From: Lindgomyces ingoldianus
Lineage: Eukaryota > Ascomycota > Dothideomycetes > Pleosporales > Lindgomycetaceae
Direction: 5' to 3'
DNA length: 64,000 nucleotides
Assembly: GCF_010093535.1 (NCBI RefSeq)
Contig: NW_022985175.1
Span: 1,011,808-1,075,807, forward strand
The notes beneath the pieces were generated by a model that saw nothing but the letters and a program-made list of their open reading frames with translations, did not search any database and was not told the origin of the DNA. Shown here one piece after another: positions 22,445 to 33,475 of this stretch. Position 1 is the stretch's first letter. Each line of letters begins with the position of its first letter. Both the position numbers and the translations under genes were made by a program.

Positions 22445-23959
22445 TTACATCACTGCACACTTCTCTGGATCCGGGGGTGCGCCTCGATTCTGGCGGAGAT
22501 GGCGGGCTGCTTGCTGTATGAAGTCTCCAGTCTTGTGGAAACACACTCTGTTGCCTTTGGCATCCCGCACGGCCTCTCCAATGGTGAAGTCATATGCCTG
22601 ACCGGTGTGACTGTCTTTGGCGGGACATTTTAGCCCATCCATACACTTCTGTTCTGCCTCAGGTACTGTTGTGGAAATTAGCCCAAGACTTCCAACGGTG
22701 AAGGAGTTGCACTCACATGTTGCGCAATATGCCATAAACTCGTCAATCGCATGGCGACTAGGTAGTTGGTCGCTTGATTGATCCTCGAGCAGGATCTTGC
22801 CCAGTTTCTCCAAATGCTCGATCGTTGCAGGCCGTACTCCTTTTGACATCTCATGCTGCTGAACCTGCAAGGCTGCTAACTGTCTGCCTTCTGGATGGGA
22901 AACTATCCCTCGGATATCTTTCGGCGTAAACATCTGTCTGCTAAGAGGGTTACGCATCACGCCGCCGTTTGCCTTGATGGCCTGGGCAAGTTCATCCATA
23001 TCCCATGCATAGCCATCTTCTGTGACCCAAAAGTTCTCCCTTGGGATGTCGATTATAGCATCACCTAGCATAGTCTCATCATTGACGTAGTTCTTCGTCT
23101 TCAAGAACTCATGTTCGATATGCATGAGTGCAATCTCTGGATGAACCTTGAGTCCTTCGGGCAGGGCTGACTCCAATGCATGTACACGCTTAGCGAGTGC
23201 ATCCCGAATTGCATCATTGTCTTTGCCGGAAGCCTTGCCGTGAGGTGCTCGTATCCAGTCCATCATCCCCTCCAGATCGCTGATGGTGAGCTCGGTTGCC
23301 TTCTCCGGTTCTGCCTGGATAAGCCGCGCCACTGATCTTGCGCTACCAGGAGCATGGGCCTTAACAACAGCACTAGAGCTTCGCCCGTCGACAATGCCTT
23401 GAATCTGTCCAAAGTTTTTTGACTGGGGTAGTCCTTGCTTCTTCTGGAGTGCTTGTAGATGCAACAGATCCACTATTAGGAATTTAGCCTTGTCCCGCAA
23501 TGTCTTGTAGCCTTCCTCTAGGTCTTTCTTTGCGTGTTCCAGGTTGGCGGGTAGTTGCACGGGTATAGGCTTCCTCTTGATGGGCACTGATGGCGGCGCT
23601 GGCTTCGGTGCAGATTTGGCCGGCGCGGATTCTGTTACTGTCACTGGAGGTTCCGGCTTCTTGTTGAGGATATCCATGAATCCAGTGACATCGGCATCTC
23701 TTGGAGCTAGCTTCTTCAACTCTTTTGCATTTTCCATAGCGGCGTCTAACCAACCTACGGAGATATAGTGCTCCACAAGTAGCTTCCTTGCCTGGATTGC
23801 AGGTGGATGTCGAGACATTTCTTCGAATAGCTCACCTACGAGAGCCATATCAGGCTCACCGGAACCGGACGTGCCTGCAGTTGCCGCCATGGCGATAGGT
23901 CCTTGAACGTTTGCTCGAAGTGTTGTCCGCATTAGTTGAAGAGTATAACCTTCTGTCAC
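22445..23959 (-). CDS. Uncharacterised protein with a C-terminal CaaX box
   Basis: The frame is open for 504 codons, but a canonical 51-nt intron (22666-22716, GTGAGT...ACAACAG with a GGCTAAT branch-like site) sits inside it without stops. Removing it gives 487 residues and a smoother join (ATLPEAEQ). The N-terminus (about 35-100) is helical and TPR/HEAT-like in pattern, followed by an Ala/Pro-rich linker (about 100-140), a helical region to about 300, and a conserved-looking block (about 310-355) reading WVTEDGYAWDMDEL then RNPLSRQMFTPKDI. The spacing 'G..YD...L......NPL......D' recalls U-box-like modules, but this is weak. The last four residues are CAVM, a farnesylation-type CaaX motif, which suggests membrane attachment. 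ATG at 23890 (MAATAGTSG) is an equally likely start. Function is unknown. Confidence 0.75.
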   Translation of the reverse strand: MTEGYTLQLMRTTLRANVQGPIAMAATAGTSGSGEPDMALVGELFEEMSRHPPAIQARKLLVEHYISVGWLDAAMENAKELKKLAPRDADVTGFMDILNKKPEPPVTVTESAPAKSAPKPAPPSVPIKRKPIPVQLPANLEHAKKDLEEGYKTLRDKAKFLIVDLLHLQALQKKQGLPQSKNFGQIQGIVDGRSSSAVVKAHAPGSARSVARLIQAEPEKATELTISDLEGMMDWIRAPHGKASGKDNDAIRDALAKRVHALESALPEGLKVHPEIALMHIEHEFLKTKNYVNDETMLGDAIIDIPRENFWVTEDGYAWDMDELAQAIKANGGVMRNPLSRQMFTPKDIRGIVSHPEGRQLAALQVQQHEMSKGVRPATIEHLEKLGKILLEDQSSDQLPSRHAIDEFMAYCATCECNSFTVGSLGLISTTVPEAEQKCMDGLKCPAKDSHTGQAYDFTIGEAVRDAKGNRVCFHKTGDFIQQAARHLRQNRGAPPDPEKCAVM

Positions 23960-24528
23960 TAGTTGGTCAAGACACCTTGGAATGATTATTTAAAGAAAGT
24001 CGTGAAGGTCCGTTGACGAGGTGTCAAATTTGTGGTGCAGTCCTAGGCCTTCAAATGCACTCAAGGAAGGTGAGGAAAGTCGTGAAAAACAGAATACGAG
24101 CTGGAAGAGCCGTAGAGAGGGAGTCATTAGCTAGATGAGAGATGGAGGCCGCTCCGCCATTCACTAGTAGTTAGTCGGTGAGAAGGAACTGGGAGTGGGG
24201 TGCCTTCATCGCGAGTTGAGCAGGCAGTGAGCCAGCACCCCAAGGAATTGGTGACCGGCCTGGAGCGCGCTTGGGCGAGGCTGATTGCTGAGCTGCCCAA
24301 AAAGGGTTAGCGGCTCTGGCCTGTGGCACAGCTCGTTATTCAACTGCACAGCAGGCCCCAAGCTTTAATGCAAGGTCATTCTGCCTTCAGCTTTCGGATC
24401 GGGATTGTCCAGAGAGCGAGTACTAGCGATATGACAAGCCCAATGCGCAAAGGTTGCTTACATATCAAGCTTGATGTCGAAGAACAACCTCTATCAATAC
24501 CCGTCAAGCAACCAAACTCAGGGTATAT
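23960..24528. other. Interval upstream of the CaaX gene
   Basis: It probably holds the CaaX gene promoter and the 3' flank of the thioesterase-like gene. The + strand ORF at 24323-24532 runs into that gene's 3' end and is not convincing. Confidence 0.45.
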
Positions 24529-25620
24529 CTAAAACAGCAAGTCGGCATACTCTCCTAGGGCACCATTCTTTCCACCGTCAAATACCTCGTGTAAGCCGTC
24601 GAAGGCAGCAAAATGCTCTGCGAATTTGAGGCCTCTAAGTCGCTCCGCTTCGATGATGTCCCAATTCCATTTCTCTCCGACTACGCGAGGAAAGACGGAG
24701 TCCACGTCTCCATCGACAAATCCGTGTGCACTACTCTGAAATTCCCAACCCTCAGGTTTCAACGGGACCATTTCGGCATTCCGGAGTGCTTCTTCGGGAG
24801 GCACTGTAATTCTCCCCTTCTTAACCACATACTTGGCCAGGGCTGTCGCAAAAATCGCACCCTTTAGCTTTTCCCTCGTCTCTTCCGCATACTGCTTCTC
24901 CTCCCCATTAACTCTCTTCTTCTGTTTCTCGCCCTTCTTCCAGGGCTGAAGCGTCCAGCTCGGAGGTTTCGCTACTCCAGGTTTCACCAGATGCGTGACA
25001 AGATAAAACCACTTCCTATCCCACGTCAACAACCGCGTCCACATCTCGAACTTCTGGTATGGGAGAATTTCCTTCTTAAAGAGACAACTGATACCACCTA
25101 GCGCAATCATGTAATCGTGTCGCGGTTCAGCACTGTCTACACCCTTTTGCGATCTCCCCTGTCCATATCGCCTAGAATTTTTTAGTATCCCGTTGCGTAC
25201 TATTGCAGTGAAGAGGTGTGTTCGTGAGACATCCATATCTGAGAAGTATGTGGAGTTGGACTTGTGGATGTTATAGTCCGTCTCCATCAGGGGTGTGCGT
25301 GTGGATGTGACGACGGGTTGAAACAAAGCATGGGGAGGTATCGGGGTAGGCTGGAGGTATAGCTGGTAAAAGAAGGCTCGGAAGAAGCGGATCTGAGAAG
25401 CATTAGTACCCTGGTGTTTGTCGGCCAGAATACAACGTACATGCCAGACGCCCGGGAGGTTCTTTAAGTTTGCTAACGCAAGAAGTACTGCTAGAATCCT
25501 CCAAACACCGCCAGGCGCTCTGATCCCGGACCATTTCGAAATGAAGGCTCGAAGGGCGGGTTGACTTGCAACCGTTGCGATTGTCGCTCCGACGACGGCT
25601 AAAATAGCGAATCGAGGCAT
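24529..25620 (-). CDS. THEM6-like hotdog-fold (thioesterase superfamily) protein
   Basis: A single exon encodes 363 residues. The N-terminus has one or two hydrophobic segments (about 4-18 and 40-52), suggesting an ER or other membrane anchor. The diagnostic block is at residues 112-133: METDYNIHKSN followed by STYFSDMDVSRTHL, the entry of the 4HBT/THEM6-type hotdog domain, with E113, D115, H119 and D128/D130 as the conserved polar positions. Fungal members are often mis-annotated as capsule polysaccharide proteins. A Lys/Glu-rich insertion (about 225-255) interrupts the C-terminal half. Acyl-thioester hydrolysis is inferred from the fold only. Confidence 0.8.
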   Translation of the reverse strand: MPRFAILAVVGATIATVASQPALRAFISKWSGIRAPGGVWRILAVLLALANLKNLPGVWHVRCILADKHQGTNASQIRFFRAFFYQLYLQPTPIPPHALFQPVVTSTRTPLMETDYNIHKSNSTYFSDMDVSRTHLFTAIVRNGILKNSRRYGQGRSQKGVDSAEPRHDYMIALGGISCLFKKEILPYQKFEMWTRLLTWDRKWFYLVTHLVKPGVAKPPSWTLQPWKKGEKQKKRVNGEEKQYAEETREKLKGAIFATALAKYVVKKGRITVPPEEALRNAEMVPLKPEGWEFQSSAHGFVDGDVDSVFPRVVGEKWNWDIIEAERLRGLKFAEHFAAFDGLHEVFDGGKNGALGEYADLLF

Positions 25621-26465
25621 GCTACGTGCGGTGGGCGACTACAAGGGAGTGACGAAAGCTGGAGAAAATAAAAAGAAGAGTTGTAGGCCGGTAATTATCA
25701 TGTTCGGGGATGCTAAGAGGACCTAGTAAATTCAGCTGCCCATCATAGGTATCGGCTGCCGAGGCTCGGAGAAAAGCACGCCGGGCTCCGAGCACTTAAT
25801 CGCTCCGTTTTCTCGTTCAAGTAATCCTTCGTCGCAAGGTCTTCTCAATTGGGGGTTTCAGCAACGTTTATGATATGCACAGTTATGGATCTTACCACTG
25901 TAGAGTCGAAATTGCATGCGCCCCTGAAAGAATGACTCCATCGCCTAGAACGCCACTTTTCTCAAGTACAGGTTGGCACATCACACGGGACATTACCAGG
26001 GAGGCGATTTGCAGATCGTTTATTAGATGTAGGGTGAGTTTCGAGAGCGTGCAGGCTCCTATCTTAGGTTAGATTCATTGTGCCTCCCGCATGCTCCGAT
26101 ATGTCCACGTCTGACGGAAAGGGGATTGGCTGCGAAGATTCAGGGCCCTCTGATACTATTTTGGCCTGTTCGTTTGCAAGTATTGCAGGTAACCTTCTAT
26201 TTAGATTTGTGTCGCATTGCTTCACCTCTTACAACCCATATTGTGGTCTCAGTATTCGAGATAGGTCCCCGTAAGACTCCGAGGTACCTAGCTTAGTATC
26301 AGTGAATACAGAATCCCAGGAAATATAGATCGAATAATACGGTACCGCAGGACCGCGGTTTCCCGTGACAAGCTATCATATGAAACCTGACATTGCCTTG
26401 CTATATCGCGGAGTCAAGCGCGTCCTTATATAATTCTAAGTACAGCCTTGCAGCCGTGATATTTT
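25621..26465. other. Interval between thioesterase-like and eIF2D genes
   Basis: It holds the thioesterase-like gene's promoter side and the eIF2D 3' flank. Small + strand ORFs at 25875-26296 have no recognisable content. Confidence 0.45.
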
Positions 26466-28580
26466 TCAGCCCTTCTTTTTCCCTTTCGTCTTGTCGACTA
26501 CTTCCACCCAGTTCCTATTCACCCCCCTCTTCTCCAATGCCTTGATCACTGCATCCTTCTGCGGACCCTGCACCATGACCTCCATGACTGGATTTTTTGG
26601 ACTACTTCCGGCCAACCGATCCACACTTGTGCTTCCTGCACACATCTTCCTCAGCTCGTCGGCCAAGGGCTGTGGCGCTATGTAATATGTTTCGAGGCCG
26701 CTGATCTTCGTGACAGTTTTGTTCCCGCTTCGAGTCTCGAGGGAGATTTGGATCTTCGGTGGAGCGCCGGCTTTAGGCTTCGAGTCGGCGACATCGGCGT
26801 CGTTACGAAGTATATAATGGAAAGGAGAGCAAGCTGCGACAAGCCGCTCGGCTAGAGCATCACGCGTGATCGCACCTACTGATAGTGCTGCATTATCGGC
26901 GGCTGAGGATCCAAGCAGCGAGCTAGCGATCTGTGGGTTGATGGTAATGAGGCGCTTGTTCTTTGGGGAGACCAGGTTTTCGGCCTCGATGTAGGCTGTC
27001 AGAATCTGCTTCAGCTCTACTACCGTGTAGAGACCTCGGGGATCGGCCTTCGGAGAGTTGAATATAGGTGCTAGCTTATCTTTAGGTCGGAGAAGGGAGA
27101 CAAGTTTGAGCTTTTGCCCGACAGCATGCTCTGAAGACAGTGTTGCCGCTGATTTGCCGTTCGTGCCTGACGATATTGGGGAGTCCTTCTTCGGAAGTCG
27201 ATATGGAACGAAGTCGGTCACCTGGCAATCTTCGAAGTTGATGTCTAATATCACAACCTCATTTCCGTCCCTGTCCTTGGACTTCACAATCTGCTGCTTA
27301 TCCAGGTACTTAAGGAATTTCTTCAGCGACTTCCAGCTTGTCTTCTTTATCTGCAACGACGCGGTCCGCGCCGGTGTATAGGTAGGAAGAAAGGGTTGGA
27401 CAAGGAGAGACATGACCTTTGATTGCGACAGAGGAAGATCGAGGCCATAATTCGGCTGGTCTTTGTTATGATCAATGTGGTGGCGGACGCCGTAGAGAAA
27501 AGCATTCTTGAAAGCGTCATCAATTTCTGATCTCTTGTCAATAAATGTACAGGGGCGGTTGGAATACAATCCACACCTTTAGTAGTCAGTTCCTTGTCTT
27601 CCACTTCTTCAACGAAATCCTTATTGCTGGGCACATCTTCACCTTCAAGACCTTGTGCCTTCTCTGCCCCTGATCGCTCTGTGTAATTAGCGTCGAGTGA
27701 CACTCCACCATCGTCTTGATCGCCACCTAGATTCAGTGCTTCGGTTGCAGATTCTACACTAGTGTCGGCCTCTCTTCCTTGGTCATCCCATCCACCGAGA
27801 AAATCTGGTGGGTTCGTGCCTGGCTTGCCTGTGGTGCTCCACGACCATAGCTCATCGCCTGCCCAATGAAACGTCTGGACCGCATGCCCTTTGATCCCTT
27901 GTACTTTCCCTAACGAGCTCACATCAATCTCGCATGTCCCTACTGCCATGGGTATCGTCGGTGACTCGAGACTCGCGATAGCAACGATGGCGCCCATAGT
28001 AGCTTTCTTTGGAAAGGGAGGGCCACGCTGCAGGCCTGGAGTCATGAGATCTGCTCCACCTTGTAGCTTCTCCACTACGGTGAGTGGGGTATAAAGGAGG
28101 GGAACAATTTGGGGGTTGTGCCAGAGAGTGTAGACTGCCATGCACGTTAGCGAACTGCCTCTCCCCTCTCCTCTGCACATGACTTTGGTGAACGGACCGG
28201 TGGGGTACATGTTCTCCCCCACTTTGACCCACAGTATCCTCTGCTCGCCGTGGGTTCCCTCATGACTGCCCACATACACGGTCCCTGATACTTGTTTCAA
28301 ATTAGGCCCAGCCGTAGTCGTGAACCGAGCCGAAAGTGCGTTTTCGGGGAGGAGCGACTTCCTCAGAGCTGTAAGACCTGCCGTGGAAGCTGCTTTATCC
28401 TCCTGGCCTGTATTTGTATCAACCGGGACCTCGATACCGAAGTCCGCGATGATCGAATCTGACGTGCGCCGTCGGTCGGAAGACTTGAGCGGGGACAAGG
28501 GTTTGATCTGCTACGAATTAGCTGCGCACTCATTCTCTTCAGGGAAACTAGGGATGGACATTTGGTTTCTTTTTAAACAT
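26466..28580 (-). CDS. TMA64: Translation initiation factor eIF2D (Tma64)
   Basis: eIF2D binds 40S subunits and acts in recycling, reinitiation and GTP-independent delivery of initiator tRNA. Three exons (28580-28560, 28507-27577, 27526-26466) give 670 residues. The first exon is only 21 nt and encodes MFKKKPN, the conserved start of the family; its intron (28508-28559, 52 nt) begins GTCCAT, a weak donor, and ends GTAGCAG. The second intron is 27527-27576 (50 nt, GTGTGG...GATCAG); splicing makes LTTKEIDDAFKNAF, the family sequence. In order: the N-terminal domain with LKSSDRRRT (about 14-22), a PUA domain at about 155-215 with GADLMTPGL (158-166), a winged-helix region (about 345-415), SWIB/MDM2 (about 479-558) and SUI1 (about 573-665) with VTKISGLETYYI. 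The Lys-rich C-terminus is usual. All expected domains are intact. Confidence 0.93.
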
Positions 28581-29343
28581 GGTCGTGAGGGCGTAGATGA
28601 GTTGCTGTCCGTACCTCGTTCGCGTTGTTGAGCTTGGGTTTTGTAGCTGCGGTGACTAGGATCTATGGCCTTCGCGGGGTCGGCTCCCAATTCACCCCAC
28701 TACCTTGGCACTTATCAGAATGATTCATGTTGCCTCATTCTTACAAAATACCACGAATATGGCTGTAATTAGGGACAAATGAAGGCACCAGAGTAAGCAG
28801 CAACCTCCGTAAGCACCAATATTACTACGTGCTCTACAGCCCAATTTCTGCCGCCTCCCACCTGTCGAGTATTAGCAGCCACGTCCAGGATCGGCTTTAG
28901 TGGATTAAGCCTCGTTGCCAATGTATCGTAGACGGGTATCAACTTGCACAAGACCCGTTACTAGTCTTTCTAGCAAAGCTCAATTATTTTAAAGGGCTGC
29001 GAATATTGTTTGTCATTTGTCTGCGTGGTTTCGCTAGGAGCCCCAATTCACCCAACCTGCTTCCTCCACGAAGCGACATTGAGGCTTGGAGCTGAAGACC
29101 AGGCTGAACTTCACGTCACACTTAGGCACCGCTCTGCCCTTCTCAGCAAATAATTCAAATTTTACTCGCTCTCCGGGTGCCTGGTGCAAGGATTAATTAC
29201 TCTTTAACTCCTTCCAGTATTGGATTTCAGATGCGCGACTTTTTTGAATCATTTAATTCCCCCAAAACCCAACCTTGAAGGTCTAGCCTGGACGCGAAGC
29301 TAGGGGGGAGTTCCCTCTCTCAGGACTTCATTCGGGATTATTC
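28581..29343. other. Divergent promoter interval
   Basis: eIF2D (-) and the ankyrin gene (+) diverge from this interval, so it should contain both promoters. No ORF, repeat or motif of note was found. Confidence 0.5.
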
Positions 29344-30820
29344 ATGGACGAAAGAATGCCAAGTGTTATTTCGAATGAGTCGAGACTCCTCAGTCTGCCC
29401 CCGGAGATATTCGGAAAGATCTTTGAGAGGTTCATGGTGGACCATGGGTTGGATCCCGCAATGCAGTTACGTTTTGTCTGCCGTATGTCCTTCTCCCTTA
29501 CTGTCTTACATGGCCATTCTCAAAATCGTCTTAGGTACATTCAGCAATGAAGTTCTCCGTACGGTTTGTAGGCTCGAATACCTAGAGGATCCGTGGCCGG
29601 CAAATTATCGCTATCAGCATCCCAATCTGGCACTCGAATATCTCTTATCGAAATTCAAGGGGGAAAGGGCTATTAAGTACCATATCACGAGGCTAATAGA
29701 TGTGACTGTCAACTCGATCATCGAAGAAATGCCAGACCTTCAGCCACGTAGAGAAGAGTTTATGCGGGGATTATGCTGGTGTCTCTTCGATGCTCGGTAC
29801 AAATACATGAATAAGATAGACGATGTTTTGAATGACGACGATGAGTTAACGCGGGTGAATGAATACGTTGATCGACGAAGGAACATGCTCGCAGCAGCAG
29901 CCTACCTCGGGATCACCGCCTTGGTCCAGCGGCTTGTCGATCGAGGTGTGGAAGACAAGGGCACGAGATTTGGGTACCCATTAAATTGCGCCGTTGCAGG
30001 AGGGAATTTAGATGTCATCCGCCTCCTTCGAGACCGGAAATTCGTGCTCTCCCACGCACACTATCCCAACTTCCTACCGAGCAATCATGGACTCGTTCTT
30101 CGGATACTCTGCGAGCCAGCGTGGGGCCGGTCAGGTCCTAGATCGCCGGAATCACCTGGACATATCTCGAACGTGGCATACGCTATTATGCGGGCGGTCG
30201 CCATTGGCGATTCTGAGACTGTAACTTATCTTCTTGGTCGTGCGGAAACTTATGGCAGAAAATATGAATTACTCGAATGGTTCAAAAGCGTCGGCGGCCT
30301 CTATGACTCCATGCTCTGGATAGCTGCTCATCATGGGCACATGGGCCTGGTCCAACATGCCCTCCAAAATGACGCCAGTGTTGACCGCATGCTCGGGTGG
30401 AGCATTTGGGGTATCCGGGGGGTGGTTCCAGGGAGACGGATCACGGGAAGCCCACTCGATGCTGCCGCTAAGAGCGGTCATTGGGAGATTGTGAGGCTCC
30501 TTCTCGATACAGGCGCGAAAGCAACGTCAAAAGCCTTGGCTGGTGCAGCGAAGGCCGGGTGGCTGCTCATCGCGCAGACGCTGGCGGATGAGGGAGCCAG
30601 CGTTTGGCCATGCTGGTCTGGCTCTGGCCAAATGGCCTTTGTAGAGATCGTGGAAAGAGGAAACTTGGATATGGTACGGTTGTTCTTGGAACATGGTTTT
30701 GCTAAGGAAAGGACCGAGCAGCAGCAGTATATTACAGCGTATGCATACAATTTTGCGCGGAAGAAGGGCATGCATAGCATAATGAAGCTGATCGAAGCAT
30801 ATGGATTTCAGCCGAAGTAG
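29344..30820 (+). CDS. F-box-like, ankyrin-repeat protein
   Basis: Two exons (29344-29482 and 29535-30820) around a 52-nt intron (GTATGT...TCTTAG) give 474 residues. The N-terminus LLSLPPEIFGKIFERF (about 15-30) followed by LRFVCRTFSNEV across the splice junction has the pattern of a fungal F-box-like entry to an ankyrin protein. Ankyrin-type units are visible at about residues 180-220 (AAAAYLGITALVQRLVDRG, then PLNCAVAGGNLDVIRLL), 315-340 (LWIAAHHGHMGLVQHAL), 375-395 (PLDAAAKSGHWEIVRLLL) and 400-450 (ALAGAAKAGWLLIAQTL, then FVEIVERGNLDMVRLFL). A role as a protein-interaction adaptor, possibly for ubiquitin ligases, is inferred. The splice is well supported because the first exon would otherwise end soon after. 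Confidence 0.82.
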
Positions 30821-32041
30821 GAGAGGAAGAAGATTTGAAATTTAGACAGCATAAAGACGAGATGGAGGAGAAATGGACTTGACTGCTTGAGGCTTGTTGG
30901 TACCTGCACTACAGACTAATCTGGCTAGTTTATTAAACCTTTTAATGGATTTAGTAGCAGCTTAAGACCTGAGACTTCTTCTTTGAAACAGGCCCTATCA
31001 TGTCCCGTTCTATTAGCCAATATGCAGTAGACTGAGCTGAGATGTAAGAATGACATTCACTTGACTGAGCCGTGACATGATTTTTGAATAGACGCTAAGC
31101 CCATGCTGTCAATGAGGCATCTCAGCCCTCCTGCACCCCTTCTCATCTCCATCCATCCCACCTAATTTCAGACTTGCTCGAAATCCATAGGTGAGCATCG
31201 ACTGACGACTTGACAATAGAGCAATCGATCATCGACCAAATACCTGGATGCAGTTTCCCAGTCTCCACTAAATCCTGCATCTTCCAGAGCCTCGGTCTTC
31301 GCCTGCCGCGAATCTCAAGCTCCCGAATCCTGGGGCCGTCTCCAGCCCGCAGTAGTGTGCTGACATCAAACACCACGCTATCGCCATTAGCCAGTTCAAG
31401 GCAAGCGCTGCAAAATTGCTGATTCCGCCCTGAGGCACAGCATCTCGGGATTTGTGTAACGCCACCTTTCTTTGTGCATCGTTACCTCTGCTGAACCCGC
31501 GTCTAAATTGAGGATGAGGGAGAGCAAGCACAAACACGGTGTCATCTCTGTGTGATCAGTACACATGGGCTTCCTCAAATGCTGTTCGAGACAAGACGGT
31601 CAACAAACTATGGGGTTTGTTGGGAGCCGCTGGCAAAGCAAGATGCGGCGTTGGACTTCTTGGCGAAGAAGGATCCAGCCCCGTGATGCTGGGCCAACGG
31701 AGCCGGCGCACCACCAGAGCAAGGACAAGACTCGGGAAGCCCGGACCAGGAAAGGTGCGTTATCCCAGCCCGCCTGTGAGAGGTCGCCCAGCTCGCAGGC
31801 GGGAACGCTCGCCGCCTTTCTCAACGGAGTCAACGCCTCGTCATGCCAAACTGCGGAGAAGATGGCGGCGAGCCACGAGATCGCAGCCCACATCTCCCGA
31901 CTTCGTATTCCTTTTCTCACTCTTAAAACCGATCTCTCTGCCACTTCCCTGTTCCTACGCTCTTTCGCTCATCAAATGCTGCTAGAGAGCGCCAACATGC
32001 GTTGCTGACATTCCTATTCTTCGACCAAGTCACGAACCGCC
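30821..32041. other. Interval between the ankyrin and multi-TM genes
   Basis: The + strand ORFs at 31539-31985 and 31565-32008 are Arg/Ser/Pro-rich and overlap in two frames, so I regard them as chance within the leader of the next gene. Nothing else is seen. Confidence 0.45.
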
Positions 32042-33475
32042 ATGAGTCCAATCTCGCAACCGCTTAAGGCGTTTTCTACAAATGTCCTCACGAAGCGCGT
32101 GGTTGACAGGCCTACTAATCCTGATGGCCTCGTCCTCGAAGCATGGGCGCAAGGATACATGGTCGGATCTCTCATCATTATGGCTTGTATCACCCTTGCA
32201 AACATGCGACAGGGTGTGATACTCCACAAGGTGAGTTCAACAGTTTTTCAAAAAGCAACCGCCGCTGACTTTGACTCGCTAGCTCATTCTTCTTGAGGTA
32301 CACCTACCTACCTAATTCAATTCCTGTACAATTCTAATTAGGCTTAGTTGATTCTCGGCATCTGGCATGGCTTCTGGATATTCTTCCACAACCCAATCTA
32401 CGCTTGGTGGCTATCAGTCAGTGCCATATTTCTCAACATTTCCTGGTCACTGCACAACGTCATTGCGTGGATGAAGATCAAGCCGTTCTTATCAACGCCA
32501 GTGAGCTGGATATTTATTGGCACAGTCGTCCTGGTGCAACCATATTGGGTCCTCGAAATCTACGCGAACTTTGCCTACTTCCATAATATCAACACGATTT
32601 TCTTGAAAACACGTCCCTGGGAGGCACTCTGCAGGCAAGTTTCTTACGGCGCACGTTCCTCTAATGGCACTGACGTGAACAGGGATCCATGGTGGATTTT
32701 TACCACTGTTGCCCTTTTCTGGAACATCAAGGTCCGCTATGAGATGACCTTCAAAGAGATCATTCGAATTTCACCACGCTTTGGCATTATGCTGGGAGCT
32801 ATGCTTCTCAGTATTATCTTTATAATTCTGGACATCTGCTCGGTGACGGACGCCTTCAAATCAACTCTTCCTGTCGGCATCAACCCGTTCTGGAAATTGA
32901 GCTTTGTCTTCAAATGCCTCACAGATTCGGTAGTACTGGACGATTTCAAGACTGCACTGGACAGATTGAGGGCATTCAAAATTAGTCGTCTCGGAAGTTT
33001 TTCTCAGGACACGACCGATCGGCGTGCCCGCAACGATGGAGCCCTTGTCCACACCTGGGAAGAAATGGCCACCGAGGCAAATGCACGGCCAGCAATGCCC
33101 AGTCCAGATGGCGATTACGTCCAGCACAATCACTTTCCAGGCTTCAAACTATGCCGAAAGCACAGAGAACACAGAGAACACAGAGAACACAAAGACTCCG
33201 TAGTCGTACCTGAACAACAACATCGCGATTCCTCCAGTAAGAGCTTGAGGCCTGAAGATATCGTGCCAAGCGCACTTGAAGACCTCCCAATCAGATCCGT
33301 GGAGCACGCATGCGTTGCCGAAAAGAGACCACCAGACTTCTGGGTGAGCCTGCGAGATGAAGGACACTTGGCTGAAGAAAGTGATTACGCCCAGGCGCTG
33401 AGAGAGGTCGAAGGCCAGAGCCCTCCAGCGAGCCCGTCAAGAAAGTCTTTTCCACGTCGGTCCCGATCACCTTGA
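32042..33475 (+). CDS. Fungal multi-TM membrane protein with micro-exon and GC-AG intron
   Basis: Four exons are proposed: 32042-32230, 32283-32297, 32348-32634 and 32683-33475, giving 427 residues. Introns 1 and 2 are GT-AG (52 and 50 nt) and enclose a 15-nt exon encoding LILLE, which links HK to LILGIWHGF in frame. Intron 3 (32635-32682, 48 nt) has a GC donor (AG|GCAAGT) and ends GAACAG; it is stop-free, and its removal gives ALCRDPWWIFTT. Hydrophobic segments follow AWAQGYMVGSLIIMACITLA, LILGIWHGFWIFF, WWLSVSAIFLNISWSL, VSWIFIGTVVLVQPYWV, PWWIFTTVALFW and FGIMLGAMLLSIIFIILDI, so six or seven TMs. INPFWKLSFVFKCLTD and DDFKTALDRL follow, then a hydrophilic tail with REH repeats and an Arg/Ser-rich end. 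The layout resembles uncharacterised ascomycete 7-TM-like proteins. No ligand or role can be given. Confidence 0.75.
33161..33194 (+). repeat. 9-bp coding tandem repeat (REH units)
   Basis: About three and a half copies of CACAGAGAA encode repeated Arg-Glu-His in the cytosolic tail of the multi-TM protein. Confidence 0.85.

Noticed and set aside
31539..32008. Two overlapping + strand ORFs of about 147 codons
   Set aside because: They are Arg/Ser/Pro-rich, mutually exclusive frames directly upstream of the multi-TM gene and resemble no protein.
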